Shown here one piece after another: positions 1-10,259 of a stretch of 35,000 bases of DNA. This DNA comes from Stramonita haemastoma. Taxonomy: Eukaryota; Mollusca; Gastropoda; Neogastropoda; Muricidae. The notes beneath the pieces were generated by a model. That model saw only the letters and a list, made by a program, of their open reading frames with translations. It was not told where the DNA came from and did no database searches. The translations under genes were made by a program, and so were the position numbers. The number at the start of each line of letters is the position of its first letter. Positions within the stretch are counted from its first letter, which is position 1. The DNA lies in the NCBI GenBank assembly GCA_030674155.1, contig CM060326.1:37052893-37087892 (forward strand), read 5' to 3'.

Positions 1-54
<54 letters not shown>

Positions 55-104
55 AACACACACACACACCTAAACACACAAAAACACAAACACAAACACA
101 CACA
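1..104. repeat. (CA)n microsatellite, degenerate right half
   Basis: About 47 bases of pure CA are followed by an imperfect part interrupted by CTAAA and AAAA. The left edge of the window cuts the tract, so its full length is unknown. Confidence 0.97.
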
Positions 105-747
105 TATTTCCAAGAAAAAAAGCAAACACATCCTCCTGTCTTTTGCTTTTCTCTCTTACAACCCTGATTAGAATCAATAATAGATGTCTCCCCCTTCCCA
201 AATTTCTGGTTTCCTTCACAAATCGGATCTTAAACGCGACCCAAAAACCGACAGTTAGCGTAATTTTTAGCGCTAGACCCTCATCCCTACTACCGTGACC
301 TTAGCAGCCGCCTTGTATCCACCCATAAAATTTATTCATCGCTTCTCCCATTCAAAGAAAGAAAAGTTTCTCTATAGTGTATGGAATCCGCTTTCCTTTT
401 TCAAAAAACAGTATCCATGAATGGAAAAAAGCTGATCTGACATTCGGCTGCTTTTTGATATACCAAACAAGAACTGCGATAACAACTATGAAAAAAAACA
501 GAGAGAAAACAATCTGAATGTGTATGCGATAAGCATTTTCTTCTTGAATATACTTTACTGAATCAAAAATACACAGATATGTATGTAGATTAACTGACAT
601 AAAAGTATATGAACAGACACACAAACACATGGATAGAGGAGTAGACTGGTGGATTAATGGCCATTGAGATAAGCAGACGGATTAATATCTAGATAGACAG
701 TCGAATAAAAAGCATATTAACATAAAAAGTAAACACATCTACAAAAG

Positions 748-748
<1 letters not shown>
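105..748. other. AT-rich unique sequence, nothing recognised
   Basis: Mixed AT-rich DNA. The longest open frame, minus strand 352-630 (92 residues), has one hydrophobic segment but no recognisable domain, no clear splice context and no repeat relative in the window. I treat it as non-coding. Confidence 0.6.

Positions 749-803
<55 letters not shown>
749..803. repeat. (AC)n microsatellite
   Basis: About 27 uninterrupted AC units in AT-rich surroundings. Confidence 0.98.
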
Positions 804-807
<4 letters not shown>

Positions 808-1069
808 CTACAAACCAAAGGATCAAACAAAAAAACGTTAACAATTAAGTCTTAAGTAAAAACTTACCTTCAAAACGCGCAGACAAGACCACAGCAAAAA
901 AAAAAGAAGAAGAAATACAGTCCCGTTTGGTTAGTTCTTTTATTCTTCTTGTTCTTCACAAATGTCCAAAAACCATCATGATTAGCTTGAATTGAGGCAA
1001 AAAGAGTTAAGCCAAAAAGTATTGTAAAAAAAAAAATAATAACAAACTTGTGCCTTGTATTTTCCCACA

Positions 1070-1475
1070 ACACCTCGTCTAAGATGGACTGGACATTGCA
1101 CGTGTGGCGCACGCGTCGCCGGTTTCCTAGACACTGATAATGTTGTCTGCGCTTTCTCTCTTTCTCTCTCAGGCAATGTCGTCTGCGGGCTCTCTGGCTC
1201 GATTCGTCAACTGCTTTCCTGCGTGGTCTCCCCCTAATGCTGCTCGTCCCTTTCCGTCAGTTTCCGGCGGTGGTCGGCGTGTTGAGAGCTTGGGTGTGAT
1301 AGTGATGTTGGCGACATTGCCTGATACTGCTAACATTGCTCGCTCTTCTTCCTCACTTGGTCTGCCGCTTGCGGGCTCATTTGCATCGCAGTGGAGGACA
1401 AGACCTTTCGCCTACCTTTTTTTTCCTGGAGATGGAAGAGTTTTTTGTTGGTTACCCACAATCGGGAAGTCATAA
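1070..1475 (+). other. GC-richer island with a possible exon-like open frame
   Basis: This stretch is clearly richer in GC and CpG than its flanks. A pyrimidine-rich run ends in CAG at about 1173, like a splice acceptor, and an ATG follows at once. The plus frame (ATG at 1140, or the in-frame ATG just after the CAG) stays open to 1475 and gives a Ser/Ala/Gly/Arg-rich peptide with normal codon variety, unlike the repeat-driven frames elsewhere. I recognise no domain. A CpG-rich repeat or a transposon fragment is an equally good explanation. The reading frame is what is seen; coding status is only a guess. Confidence 0.22.
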
Positions 1476-1493
1476 TGGACTGCACATCTCTGC

Positions 1494-1498
<5 letters not shown>

Positions 1499-1543
<45 letters not shown>
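1499..1543. repeat. (CT)n microsatellite
   Basis: About 22 CT units directly after the GC-richer island. Confidence 0.98.
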
Positions 1544-1546
<3 letters not shown>

Positions 1547-1612
1547 AGCTGTAGTCCTACTTTCGGTTAATATAACAGCCTTGTGAGTGTGCAGGGGGTG
1601 TCTTTAATTTTA

Positions 1613-1646
1613 TATTTCTTCACTAAAAGGGATATTAGACAAAGTG
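1613..1646 (+). repeat. Repeat S, copy 1 (partial)
   Basis: The sequence around TTCACT...GATATTAGAC resembles segments at 23128-23166 and 27346-27383. All three lie beside GT-rich tracts. This copy lacks the left part (CTTCAGTTTAACG) seen in the others. Confidence 0.45.
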
Positions 1647-1739
1647 TTGAGTGGATGTGTACATGTATGCGTGCGTTCAAGCGTTCACATGCATGTATGT
1701 AAGTGTGGATGGTGCATGCGCTCAAGCATGCATTTGTGC

Positions 1740-1970
<231 letters not shown>

Positions 1971-2523
1971 CAATGAAATATCTACATGAACAGACTAATC
2001 TTATACTGCTAAGAGAATGTGCTGAGGGCAAATTGGGGAACAGCATAATGAAACCTAACTCAGCAACAGTAATTCAATAGAACATGATAATATAGTAAGT
2101 GTAACAGCCCCAAAACACATTGCAATTTAAAATAATGACGGAATTATAATATTGATAAACGCAATGGTCAACTACAACTAGTTTAACTTGAAGGATAAGA
2201 TGGGATTCATATCCATGATTAAAATCCGGTCTTATGAATACATTCCAAAAGGAGGGGGGAAATTGCCCTTACTACTGGAAAGTAGCAATGGAACACCCCT
2301 TCAATGCAAAGCCAGTTTTGCACACAACCTAGAGTGGCTTAAAACCTTGTTCAAACACTTGTTATGAATGATAGGCAGATCTTGTTTTTTTTTCTTAAAT
2401 CTTACATTCAAACATGATATGTACATACACATACACAGTATATGTTTCTCGCAAAGTTTGTCTGGAATGCATTTTTTCTTATTCTATTAATGAGACAAAT
2501 AATTTATTAAATTTGACTATGGA
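1971..2523. other. AT-rich unique sequence, nothing recognised
   Basis: No long open frame, repeat relative or RNA-like fold was seen. Confidence 0.5.
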
Positions 2524-2657
2524 GTTACTGTAAGACTGAAATTGCACACTGAATGAGAAGTATGTGTGTGTGTGACTGTTTTTGATGTTCCTCACTATAT
2601 CGGCAGCCATACTCTGACTTCAGAGGATTTTTTCTCCTTTAAAGGAGAGTGCAGGTT
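2524..2657 (+). repeat. Dispersed repeat B, copy 1
   Basis: Aligns with the reverse complement of 9004-9132 over most of its length. Shared landmarks are AGACTGAAATTGCACACTG at the left and TCAGAGGATTTTT...GAGAGTGCAGGTTG at the right. Its right edge abuts the end of SINE family A copy 1, so it may be a separate element or a SINE target. Confidence 0.7.
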
Positions 2658-2934
2658 GCACTGGTGTGCTTTTTTACATCTGTCCCCGTGCGTATGCAGT
2701 TTTGTAAATCTTGTCATCTGTACTCTTACGAAAAATGGAACAGGATTTTACGTGTGCGCAAGATGTTCTGCGTGCGTTCGCACACGGGACCTCGGTTTAT
2801 AGTCTCATCCGAAGGACTTTGGGGGAAAGTGGAGTCAGCACTTATGTTAACTCCAGGGGAAATATCCCTTCAAACGGGAATCGAACCTGAGTCGTCAGAT
2901 TGCGAGCGCAATGTTCTGACTACTAGGCTCCCAT
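2658..2934 (-). mobile_element. tRNA-derived SINE, family A, copy 1
   Basis: Read on the minus strand it has a tRNA-like head with a box A resembling AGCCTAGTAGTCAGAAC and a box B near 2877-2887 (GGTTCGATTCC type). A conserved body of about 200 bp follows. Copies at 5998-6325 (-) and 7548-7884 (+) share the body, including TGTTAACTCCAG, the GCACGCAGAACAT segment and ACAAAACTGCATACGCACGGGGAC. The head cannot form a proper 7-base anticodon loop, so it is a SINE head and not a tRNA gene. SINEs are transcribed by RNA polymerase III from boxes A and B and move with LINE enzymes. Confidence 0.85.
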
Positions 2935-3030
2935 AGTGTTTGATGGTTTAGATGTTATGTTTGTTTGCAGACATTTTATTGTTTAAATTCATGATATATC
3001 CCTGGTAAGGATGGAGACTAGATGTAAAAT

Positions 3031-3068
3031 AACATGTGAGTGTTTATTTATTATCCGCAAAATAAAGG
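3031..3068 (+). mobile_element. Solo 3' tail of SINE family A type
   Basis: Contains ACATGTGAGTGTTTATTT-ATTATCC-AATAAAG, matching the 3' ends of the copies at 7548-7884 and 29382-29474. Only the tail is present, as expected for a severely 5'-truncated insertion. Confidence 0.55.
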
Positions 3069-3102
3069 AATTTGGTTGATTGATTAATCTTTTCTTGCTC
3101 TT

Positions 3103-3202
3103 GTTTTTTGTTGTTGTTAATGTTGTTGTTGTTGTTGTTGTTGTGTTTTCTTCTTCTTCTTCTTCTTCTTCTTCTTCTTCTTCTTCTTCTTCTTCTTCTT
3201 CT
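3103..3202. repeat. (TTG)n and (TTC)n triplet tracts
   Basis: Imperfect TTG at about 3103-3143 is followed by about 18 pure TTC units at 3147-3202. The TTC tract is a homopurine-homopyrimidine run. Confidence 0.95.
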
Positions 3203-3239
3203 ATCTCATTATTGTCATCATTATCATTGCTGTTTTGTT

Positions 3240-3320
3240 ATTGTTGTTGTTCTTATCATTTCATCATCATCACCACCACCACCACAATCATCATTATCGT
3301 CATAATCATCGTCTTCAATA
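3240..3320. repeat. Degenerate TTG/CAT/CAC triplet zone
   Basis: Short TTG, CAT, CAC and CAT runs in succession, an ageing extension of the neighbouring triplet arrays. Confidence 0.7.
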
Positions 3321-3543
<223 letters not shown>

Positions 3544-3609
3544 GATGGGGCGGCAATTAGATGAATACCCACACAGTCTTTTTTTTAATTAAGAGGCTAT
3601 ATTCTCACT

Positions 3610-3946
3610 GGGAACGGGATAGCTCAGTGGTCAGAGCGCTTGCATTCCCAAAGCTAAGGTTAAGCAGCATTGAGTGTGGCTACCAAGTGGATGGGTGGCC
3701 GTTTCCCGCCGTGGCTTCAGTAAAGTCCCCCAGTTCGCCCCGCAGTAAATGGGTACCTTCGCTCTTTAAGGTCAGAGAAGGTAAAGCAGCGAGGGAGAGG
3801 AGATACGCGCCGCCCTCAATATGCTGGCCCTTTTTGAAGTGAGGTCTCTGATATCTCCCTCCCCTACAACATAGGTTATGGGACACCTTTTTTAAGCGCT
3901 TTGATTTGTTATTGCAAGATATAGCGCTATCTAAATTCAATGTATC
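3610..3946 (+). mobile_element. tRNA-derived SINE, family 2, full-length copy
   Basis: The head has a good box A (GATAGCTCAGTGGTCAGAGC) and a decayed box B (GGTTAAGCAGC). The body carries AGTAAATGGGTACCT, a CGCCGCCCTCAATATGCTGG segment and a GAGGTCTCTGATATCTCC segment. The 3' tail has AAGCGCTTTGATTTGTTATTG and ATATAGCGCTAT and runs straight into an AGT array. The body recurs on the minus strand at 26250-26415 and the tail at 21349-21398. The anticodon arm is not tRNA-like, so this is a SINE. The triplet array probably grew from its A/T-rich tail. Confidence 0.8.
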
Positions 3947-4009
<63 letters not shown>

Positions 4010-4042
4010 CGTAGTAGTCGTAGTAGTCGTAGCAGTAGTAGC

Positions 4043-4118
<76 letters not shown>
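3947..4118. repeat. (AGT)n array with GTC and GCA interruptions
   Basis: About 57 triplets with three CGT variants near 4010-4030 and two GCA variants near 4033-4043. It starts exactly at the 3' end of the SINE family 2 copy. Confidence 0.97.
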
Positions 4119-4323
4119 CCTTTTCCTTTACACATTCTCACTGCTATGACCGTGTTTTGAATCAAAGACACTGTGCAGAGCTACGTTACGCGGATCGATA
4201 TATGGGCAAGTGTCCAATAAACATGATTAAGGTTACTGACCTGAGCATCACATAATTATGGTGGTCAGTGAGCCCACTGCTGTACCTCGGGACTAGATGG
4301 GTTTGAGCGGCGGTAGACGTGAG
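4119..4323. other. Unique sequence, nothing recognised
   Basis: No ORF or repeat relative found. Confidence 0.4.
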
Positions 4324-4408
4324 GGGCGGTAACTAGATCACCTCCCACGCAATCACAGTTCTGTTGCAGCGTTGTATTTCTAAACTGGGACACACCTGTG
4401 AATTGCAC
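4324..4408 (-). repeat. Dispersed repeat C, copy 1
   Basis: The minus strand reads CAGGTGTGTC-C-GTTTAGAAATACAACGCTG ... TGCGTGGGAGGTGATCTAG. It aligns with 5796-5893 and 6369-6476 on the plus strand. The short shared peptide LEIQ-x-IAWEVI follows from DNA similarity and need not mean coding. Confidence 0.65.
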
Positions 4409-5795
4409 AATACTAGCACTCTATTTCTTTGGGTAGTGGTTCGAAATGTTGCCTTAGCAGTGGATTGTTCAGTACATAACTTCTTCCTGATCGTGTTTAT
4501 TGATAGGCGGGTACATAGTTCATAATTGCGGTTAATCAAATATCTCTGCTCTCTTTACACAACAACTTTGATTATAACGAAGAAACACATACCCTTAGGC
4601 CTGCCCTAGATGGATAATTCAGTTGCTATGATCAGATTGATACGTATCATACATGTCACAAACAAGTTACACTTAACATTATCGTGGCCTTAAGTTTGGA
4701 GAGCCTGTGGAATGGATGCAAGGGATATCATGAGATTTGTATCCAGCTAAGTGGTTAGTCTTAGATGGGCTTTTGAGAATAGCCATATGATTGATAAGTT
4801 TCATTTATTTGCTATGAAACACTTTTTGAATGTAGACAGTAGAACACCCAATGACCAGAAGGTACCCTATATATCAATTTTAATTTGTATGTAAAATGCA
4901 TCAGCTACTGGTTAGAACTGACTAGAATGAATTGTAACAGATTACCGCATAAAGCATAATATATAACATCTTATTGATTGGACAGAAATGGAAAAAAACC
5001 CTTGGGCTTCAGGAATACGAACATGTTTGTATGCTTCAGGTTTTGCACATGTTTGGGAAAATCAAGGAGCAGAAAATGTTTCACAGTTTATGGAAAGTTT
5101 CATTCAAAGACTTATAGATTGCACGTGGCAGTGGCAGGAATGACAGGATCACATAGAAGCTAGTTAAAGATTTGCAAAGTATAGGTAGATTAATAAAGTA
5201 AAATATACATTCCAATTACAATGGATAGATTCGTAATGAGTGTTCTTCATGATTCGCAGAATTAAGTTATTCAGCCTTAATTTTGTAATAATCCATGTTA
5301 CTTTACATTCAATTTACTTATGACATCACAAAATGAGAATACACTGAGGTATACAAAGTTTTTAGATGGTTATATTCTGTAGCAACATAAACTACGACAT
5401 TTAATAACTTGTTTATTGAAAAACCCTGTAAAAACAGTACAAATATTATGTGATGCTTATACAAATTCATATTCATCTTTATACTTGTGTTGATATCGTG
5501 TTGATCACCTTGAAACAACCTCGGCCTAGTCCTGAATAAATGTTCGCATTCTTATTCTGGTGAATCATTTTGCAAATACGTTAATATAGAAATCCTTTTC
5601 TCTATATTCCCCGACGTGTTTTTATTTGGTACTTGTAGAATAACAGAGTAAACATACTCAATCTCCCATCTCTGCACAGTATTCTGCCTCATGTGAGCAC
5701 GGGTTGTAGATATTATGTGGCTGCTAAAGAGAAGCAACATAATAACTACATTTCAACGTGGTGGCTATGTGTATGCAATGGAGACATTTCGACGA
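4409..5795. other. AT-rich single-copy sequence, nothing recognised
   Basis: About 1.4 kb with low GC. The open frames are at most 66 residues and have no domain signal. It is among the least repetitive stretches of the window. Confidence 0.5.
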
Positions 5796-5893
5796 CCACC
5801 CAAGGTAAGAGCATCGTACGTGTGTCGCGATTTAGAAATACAACCCTACTACAAGTCCCTGATCGCATGGGAGATAATCTACGAACCGTCCTC
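5796..5893 (+). repeat. Dispersed repeat C, copy 2
   Basis: Shares CCACCCAA, ACGTGTGTCGCGATTTAGAA and GCATGGGAGATAATCT with the other two copies. Confidence 0.65.
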
Positions 5894-5997
5894 TGTACCA
5901 CTAGCTAACTTGCACCGCGTCCCGAGGTATGTTATCTGACCAGAATATTAGGTGCTCGAAGCCTATCGACTGCTTAAATTTTATATTTCACCTTTAT

Positions 5998-6325
5998 GGG
6001 ATAAGCAATGATATGCTTTTTTACATCCTGTTCCCGCGTGTATGCAATTTTGTAAATGTCATCTATTCCCATTGCAACTCGATGGCATAATCATACGAAA
6101 AGCGTAACAGGATTTAACGTGTGAGCAACATGTTCTGCGTGCGTTTGCATACGGGGCCTCAGTTTTTACTCTCATCAGAAGGAATTGGGGGGGGGGGGGG
6201 GGAGAGAGAAGTAGAGTCAGCACTGATGTTAACTCCAGAGGAAAAATCCCCTCGACCGAGAATCGAACCCGAGTCGTCAAATTGCGAGCGCAATGTTCTG
6301 ACCACTAGGCTATCTCTTCCCCACC
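5998..6325 (-). mobile_element. tRNA-derived SINE, family A, copy 2
   Basis: The minus-strand head has a box A-like AGCCTAGTGGTCAGAACATT and a box B GGGTTCGATTCTC, then the shared body and a tail ending GCTTATCCC. A run of 16 G (6187-6202) followed by GAGAGA interrupts the body where copy 1 has only GGGGGA, so a homopolymer has grown inside it. This is the longest family A copy on the minus strand. Confidence 0.85.
6187..6202 (+). repeat. Poly(G) run of 16
   Basis: Uninterrupted G run inside SINE family A copy 2. Confidence 0.95.
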
Positions 6326-6368
6326 CTGGGGACGTAACGTATACAATAGAGTGCTTAATCTACTACTA

Positions 6369-6476
6369 CCACCCAACGATAGAGAGAGTGGCACAATTCC
6401 CAGGTGTGTCAGGATTTAGAAACTTGACTCTGAGACAGGTCTCAAATCCATGGGAGGTAATCTAATTACTGCCCTA
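6369..6476 (+). repeat. Dispersed repeat C, copy 3
   Basis: Shares CCACCCAA, CCCAGGTGTGTCAGGATTTAGAA and CATGGGAGGTAATCTA with copies 1 and 2. It lies about 45 bp beyond the head of SINE family A copy 2. Confidence 0.65.
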
Positions 6477-6670
6477 TTACAGAAAAATAAACAATACCTA
6501 CACAAAATACAAATAGAAATTGACACCTGAATGGTCATAGTACTGAATGCAGTGTGGTGGTAGCATCGGTAGCAGCAGCAGTAATAGTTGTAGTGATACT
6601 ACTACTCTACTACTAACACTACCAACAACATTATAATACTGTGATAATAAAAACAATAAATAGTATGATG

Positions 6671-6671
6671 T

Positions 6672-6710
<39 letters not shown>

Positions 6711-6757
6711 AATAATAGATATTATTAATGATAATAATGATCATAATGAAAGTAATT
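6671..6757 (+). repeat. Repeat D, copy 1: (CTA)n plus conserved flank
   Basis: A run of 11-12 TAC units is followed by CTTCTACAATAATAGATATT and a TGATAATAATGAT-type segment. The 3' flank is nearly identical to that at 7291-7340, so array and flank were copied together. Confidence 0.85.
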
Positions 6758-6960
6758 GTAGAAATAATAATAAAGAAACTTGCCACCATCTTCATTCTCA
6801 GAGTAACAGTGATAATAACATCATTAGTATAATGATAATGACAACACATTATTATTACTATCATCATCATACTTACCATCATTTTCATCATCTTCATTAT
6901 CCTTTTTCATTTATTTATTTATATCTAGGATAATCTAATAAGCACTCATTATTGTTAATG
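6758..6960. repeat. Degenerate AAT/CAT triplet-rich zone
   Basis: Low-complexity mix of ATT, ATC, CAT and TTA, likely decayed triplet repeat. The minus-strand frame here reads MMKMMV and SSSS runs and is not a gene. Confidence 0.6.
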
Positions 6961-7126
6961 AGGATAAACAGAAGAAGAAGAAATCACTAATAGCATAAAA
7001 AACGGGATAATCATAGTACATGATAAAAACTATTATTGTCGGGTACCTTTATTGGACTGAGAGGGGAGAGAATAATAAAACATGTCTACGAAACCGCGAA
7101 CGCAATGCTCAACGTCGAAATTAGTC

Positions 7127-7200
7127 GCGCAGCATCTGACCCACTGTTCTGCTAGGAGTGGTTTGAGCTAGGTGGGGGTCAGGTTGTCGATTTTGAGAAT
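7127..7200 (+). repeat. Short dispersed repeat, copy 1
   Basis: GACCCACTGTTCTGC-AGGAGTGGTTT-AGC and GATTTTGAG match 8187-8256 in the same orientation. It may be the left part of the same unit as repeat D copy 2, which follows within 15 bp. Confidence 0.6.
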
Positions 7201-7211
7201 GTTGACTGATT

Positions 7212-7296
<85 letters not shown>

Positions 7297-7340
7297 AATA
7301 ATAGATATTTTTAATGATGATAATGATTATGATGAAAGTA
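7212..7340 (+). repeat. Repeat D, copy 2: (CTA)n plus conserved flank
   Basis: About 26 CTA units, then CTTCTACAATAATAGATATT and the same flank as copy 1, with only a few differences over about 50 bases. Confidence 0.88.
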
Positions 7341-7414
7341 AGGCTCTATTCCACATTGTACTGAAATATTTTTTTTATCAAATTTTATTTCCCTTTGCTT
7401 TTAAAAAAATTAAT

Positions 7415-7416
<2 letters not shown>

Positions 7417-7492
<76 letters not shown>
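7417..7492. repeat. (TC)n microsatellite
   Basis: About 37 TC units. The SINE-type tail begins directly after it. Confidence 0.98.
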
Positions 7493-7497
<5 letters not shown>

Positions 7498-7547
7498 ATT
7501 CCATTATCCTCGCTAATAAAGAATAAATCAAATCAAATCAAATCTCT
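7491..7547 (+). mobile_element. SINE family A type 3' tail with (AATCA)n end
   Basis: Reads TTCCATTATCCTCGCTAATAAAG, then AATAAATCAAATCAAATCAAATC. Family A copy 3 starts at once with its tRNA-like head. Tail-to-head contact suggests that one copy inserted into the A-rich tail of an older one. Confidence 0.65.
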
Positions 7548-7884
7548 GGGGATCGGGATTGCGTAGTGGTTAGAACATTGCCGTCGCAATCTGACGACCC
7601 GGGTTCGAATCCCGTTCGAGGGGATCATATCCCTGGAGTTAACATCAGTGCAGACTCCTTTCTCGCCAAAAGTCCTTTCGAAGAGACTATAAACTGAGGT
7701 CCGGGTGTGAACGCACGCAGAACATCTTGCGCACGCGTTAAACCCTGTTCCACTTTTCAAAAGCGTAAGCCATTATGTGCCGGTGGGAACAGATAACGAA
7801 ATTTATTTACAAAACTGCATACACACGGGGACTGGTTATAAAAGAACATATGAGTGCTTATTCCATTATACTCGATATAAAAGA
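7548..7884 (+). mobile_element. tRNA-derived SINE, family A, copy 3 (best preserved)
   Basis: The head at about 7548-7626 has box A TTGCGTAGTGGTTAGAAC and an intact box B GGGTTCGAATCCC. The anticodon-arm region (ATTGC...GCAAT) has only a 4-base loop, so it is not a tRNA gene. The body continues with CCCTGGAGTTAACATCAG, ACGCACGCAGAACATCTTGC and ACAAAACTGCATACACACGGGGAC. The 3' part reads CATATGAGTGCTTATT and ATTATACTCGATATAAAAG, then a GATA array. This is the best reference copy in the window. Confidence 0.88.

Positions 7885-7966
<82 letters not shown>
7885..7966. repeat. (GATA)n microsatellite
   Basis: About 20 GATA units starting at the tail of SINE family A copy 3. Confidence 0.98.
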
Positions 7967-8186
7967 CAGCTTTCGCAGACAATAATTTTAATTAGAAAAC
8001 ATTTCAAGAATATTTGTTACTTGTCTTTCTTTCTTTCTTGTCATTTTTTATTTTTCAAGACAAGTTATTGTATAAGTATTGTGAACGATGCAAATGGAAA
8101 TTACTGATAAATATTAACACATGAATGGAAGTTAGTTTGAATACAGGTTTGAAAGTAGCAGTAGCTGATGCAGTATTGAATTACAT

Positions 8187-8256
8187 AGCGCCCGACCCGC
8201 TGTTCTGCAAGGAGTGATTTTAGGCAGGTAGGTGCAAGTTTATGGATTTTGAGGTT
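8187..8256 (+). repeat. Short dispersed repeat, copy 2
   Basis: Matches 7127-7200: GACCCGCTGTTCTGC, AGGAGTGATTTTAGGCAGGT and GATTTTGAGG. Confidence 0.6.
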
Positions 8257-8353
8257 TTTTCGTCGATTATGAAACTGTAAGTTTTAGTCTAAATTGCACT
8301 GGATATAAATGCAGAACTTTACCTCCTTTTGTTGTTAAATCCTTTTAAAAACT

Positions 8354-8373
8354 GGGGGGGGGGGGGGGGGGGG
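8354..8373 (+). repeat. Poly(G) run of 20
   Basis: Uninterrupted 20-base G run in AT-rich DNA. It could form a G-quadruplex. Confidence 0.95.
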
Positions 8374-9003
8374 CTGTCATCATACATATCATCCTTACCT
8401 AGACGTTCTGTGCTAGAAACTCACTTTTTTTCTGTCCCCTTCTTTCTTTATGTCTTTTTCCCCCATAAAGACTAAATATAACAATTTTCTCCCATGACGA
8501 AATCGGATGCGCTGGGTCCGACCTGCCAGGCGCTTTAACGGCTACAATACGCATTTTTACTTATATTTATAACAGACAAAAATACTTGCTGTATGAGCGT
8601 TCCAGGGAGAAGATGAAAACACCCAACCTCTCATGCTGACCACGTACTGAGATGCACAACTCGTCCATTTCTCATTTTGGTTCTTCCCCCCTCCTCCAGA
8701 TATGTATTGCTTTACTTCATTGAGTCCAGTCAATTTGCAATTTTAAAAAATACATATGTCCGATTTTTAATATTATGCTTTTTTTTTTAAATTGAATACA
8801 TTTTTCTTATCATTGCGTATTGATAGTATATTAACATTAATTTTAGAGTAGACTCAAGACCATTCCACTCATTATTTGGTCTGTTCCAGGCCAAAAGCTA
8901 TTTCAGTTATTGATGTTAGCTAACTACCAAAGCTTACACTAAAATGTTGTTTTGTAAAATGTTGAGTTGAGATTGCCTTCAGCCTTAGCAAGCTCTTAAT
9001 ATA
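8374..9003. other. AT-rich unique sequence, nothing recognised
   Basis: No long ORF and no repeat relative seen. Confidence 0.45.
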
Positions 9004-9132
9004 ACAACCTGCACTCTCCTCTAAAAGAGAAAAATCCTCTGAAGACGGAGTAGGGCCACCTATATGGCGAGGTACTTGAAAACATACACACAAATTCCTC
9101 ATGCAGTGTGCAATTTCAGTCTCACAGTGATT
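9004..9132 (-). repeat. Dispersed repeat B, copy 2
   Basis: Reverse complement of the unit at 2524-2657. Without a neighbouring family A SINE here, the pair shows that B is an independent repeat. Confidence 0.7.
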
Positions 9133-9926
9133 TCCAGGTGGGATGAGTAAATCATAGAGCACATTCTGGGTGTCCCCTAGAATGTTAAGCTGGGTAACGC
9201 ACAACAACAACGACAACATTATGAGGTCAATGGTAACAAGACTTGTTCGAGATCAGTAAGAAACGTGGATTGCACGTGAAAGTACAATGTTGCACCTACT
9301 TTAAAACCTTTAAAAAAAAAAAAAAAGACACACACAACAAGCGTGGGTTTGTGGCTTAAAGGTGTCAAAACTTGGTATCAGCCTCTAATTATTCTACATC
9401 AGAACTGAGAATAGCCTTCATACTGGGTTTCCCTGCGACCTTGTTTTGGTTCTGCTGCATTGGATGAATGATTGGCTAGTGTAGACACCTGCCCAGATTG
9501 TGAGAAGTCGGAGTTTTGGTTCCTATCTAAAGCAAGATATTCCCATACCCGCCAGACTAAGAATGGTGGTCTAGGTGCTAGTCTTTTTTATACCACTTTA
9601 TGTCACAGCAGATTTCTCTGCGTGAAATTCGGGCTGCTCTCCCCGAGAAGAGTGTGTCGCCACAAGTGCAGTGCCACCCATTTTTTCCTGTCTGCAACTG
9701 TCTTTGTTTCCCTATCAAAGAGAGCCTTTTTTGACATTATTTTGCCAGGGACAAACCCACTGAATGAGGTAGTAAGCTCGCCCTGGTAGGAACAACACAA
9801 ATCCTATGCTGATAGTTCCACCACAACTTTCAGAAGTATACAATATAGTGAAACCTTTTCTATAGCTGTCATAACAGTGGCACGACCAGATGTAAATCCA
9901 TGTCTTGTGCTTTGGATCTGACAATC

Positions 9927-9929
<3 letters not shown>
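9133..9929. other. Unique sequence with overlapping ORFs, unresolved
   Basis: A plus frame at 9472-9789 (105 residues, Cys-rich near the start: CPDC) and minus frames at 9603-9800 and 9715-9924 overlap. Base composition is more balanced than in the flanks, so a decayed gene or transposon piece is possible. I recognise no domain on either strand. The plus strand ends in a long poly(A) at 9930, which would fit a retroposed transcript, but no AATAAA signal lies just upstream. Confidence 0.25.

Positions 9930-9973
<44 letters not shown>
9930..9973 (+). repeat. Poly(A) tract of 44
   Basis: Uninterrupted A run, either a retroposition tail on the plus strand or simple homopolymer growth. Confidence 0.95.
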
Positions 9974-9975
<2 letters not shown>

Positions 9976-10259
9976 AGCCCTACCCGAATTTTCATTAAAA
10001 CAAAAATCACGTTGCCACTTTTGAACTTGAAAACATAGTTGTTTTAGCACTCACTTTCATTAGTGTAGTTTATGTGCAGTTGTTTATCTTTAACTTTGAA
10101 ATAGTTGTAAGGAGGTAGTTCCAAGGAATTGTTGCCACTTCGATCTAAAACAAAAATTGGTTAGGCCTCATTTTTTACAGTCCGTTTTGGCATTTTTTTT
10201 TTCCAAAGTTACACATCTTCCGTGCGCATAACCTGTCAGCTTATTTTCGGGCAAATCTC

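Noticed and set aside
3610..3680. tRNA gene at the head of SINE family 2
   Set aside because: Box B is decayed, no cloverleaf forms and the sequence continues into a repeated body.
7548..7626. Functional tRNA gene
   Set aside because: Boxes A and B are good, but the anticodon arm has a 4-base loop, the acceptor stem does not pair, and the same head occurs in other copies with a shared 200-bp body: a SINE.
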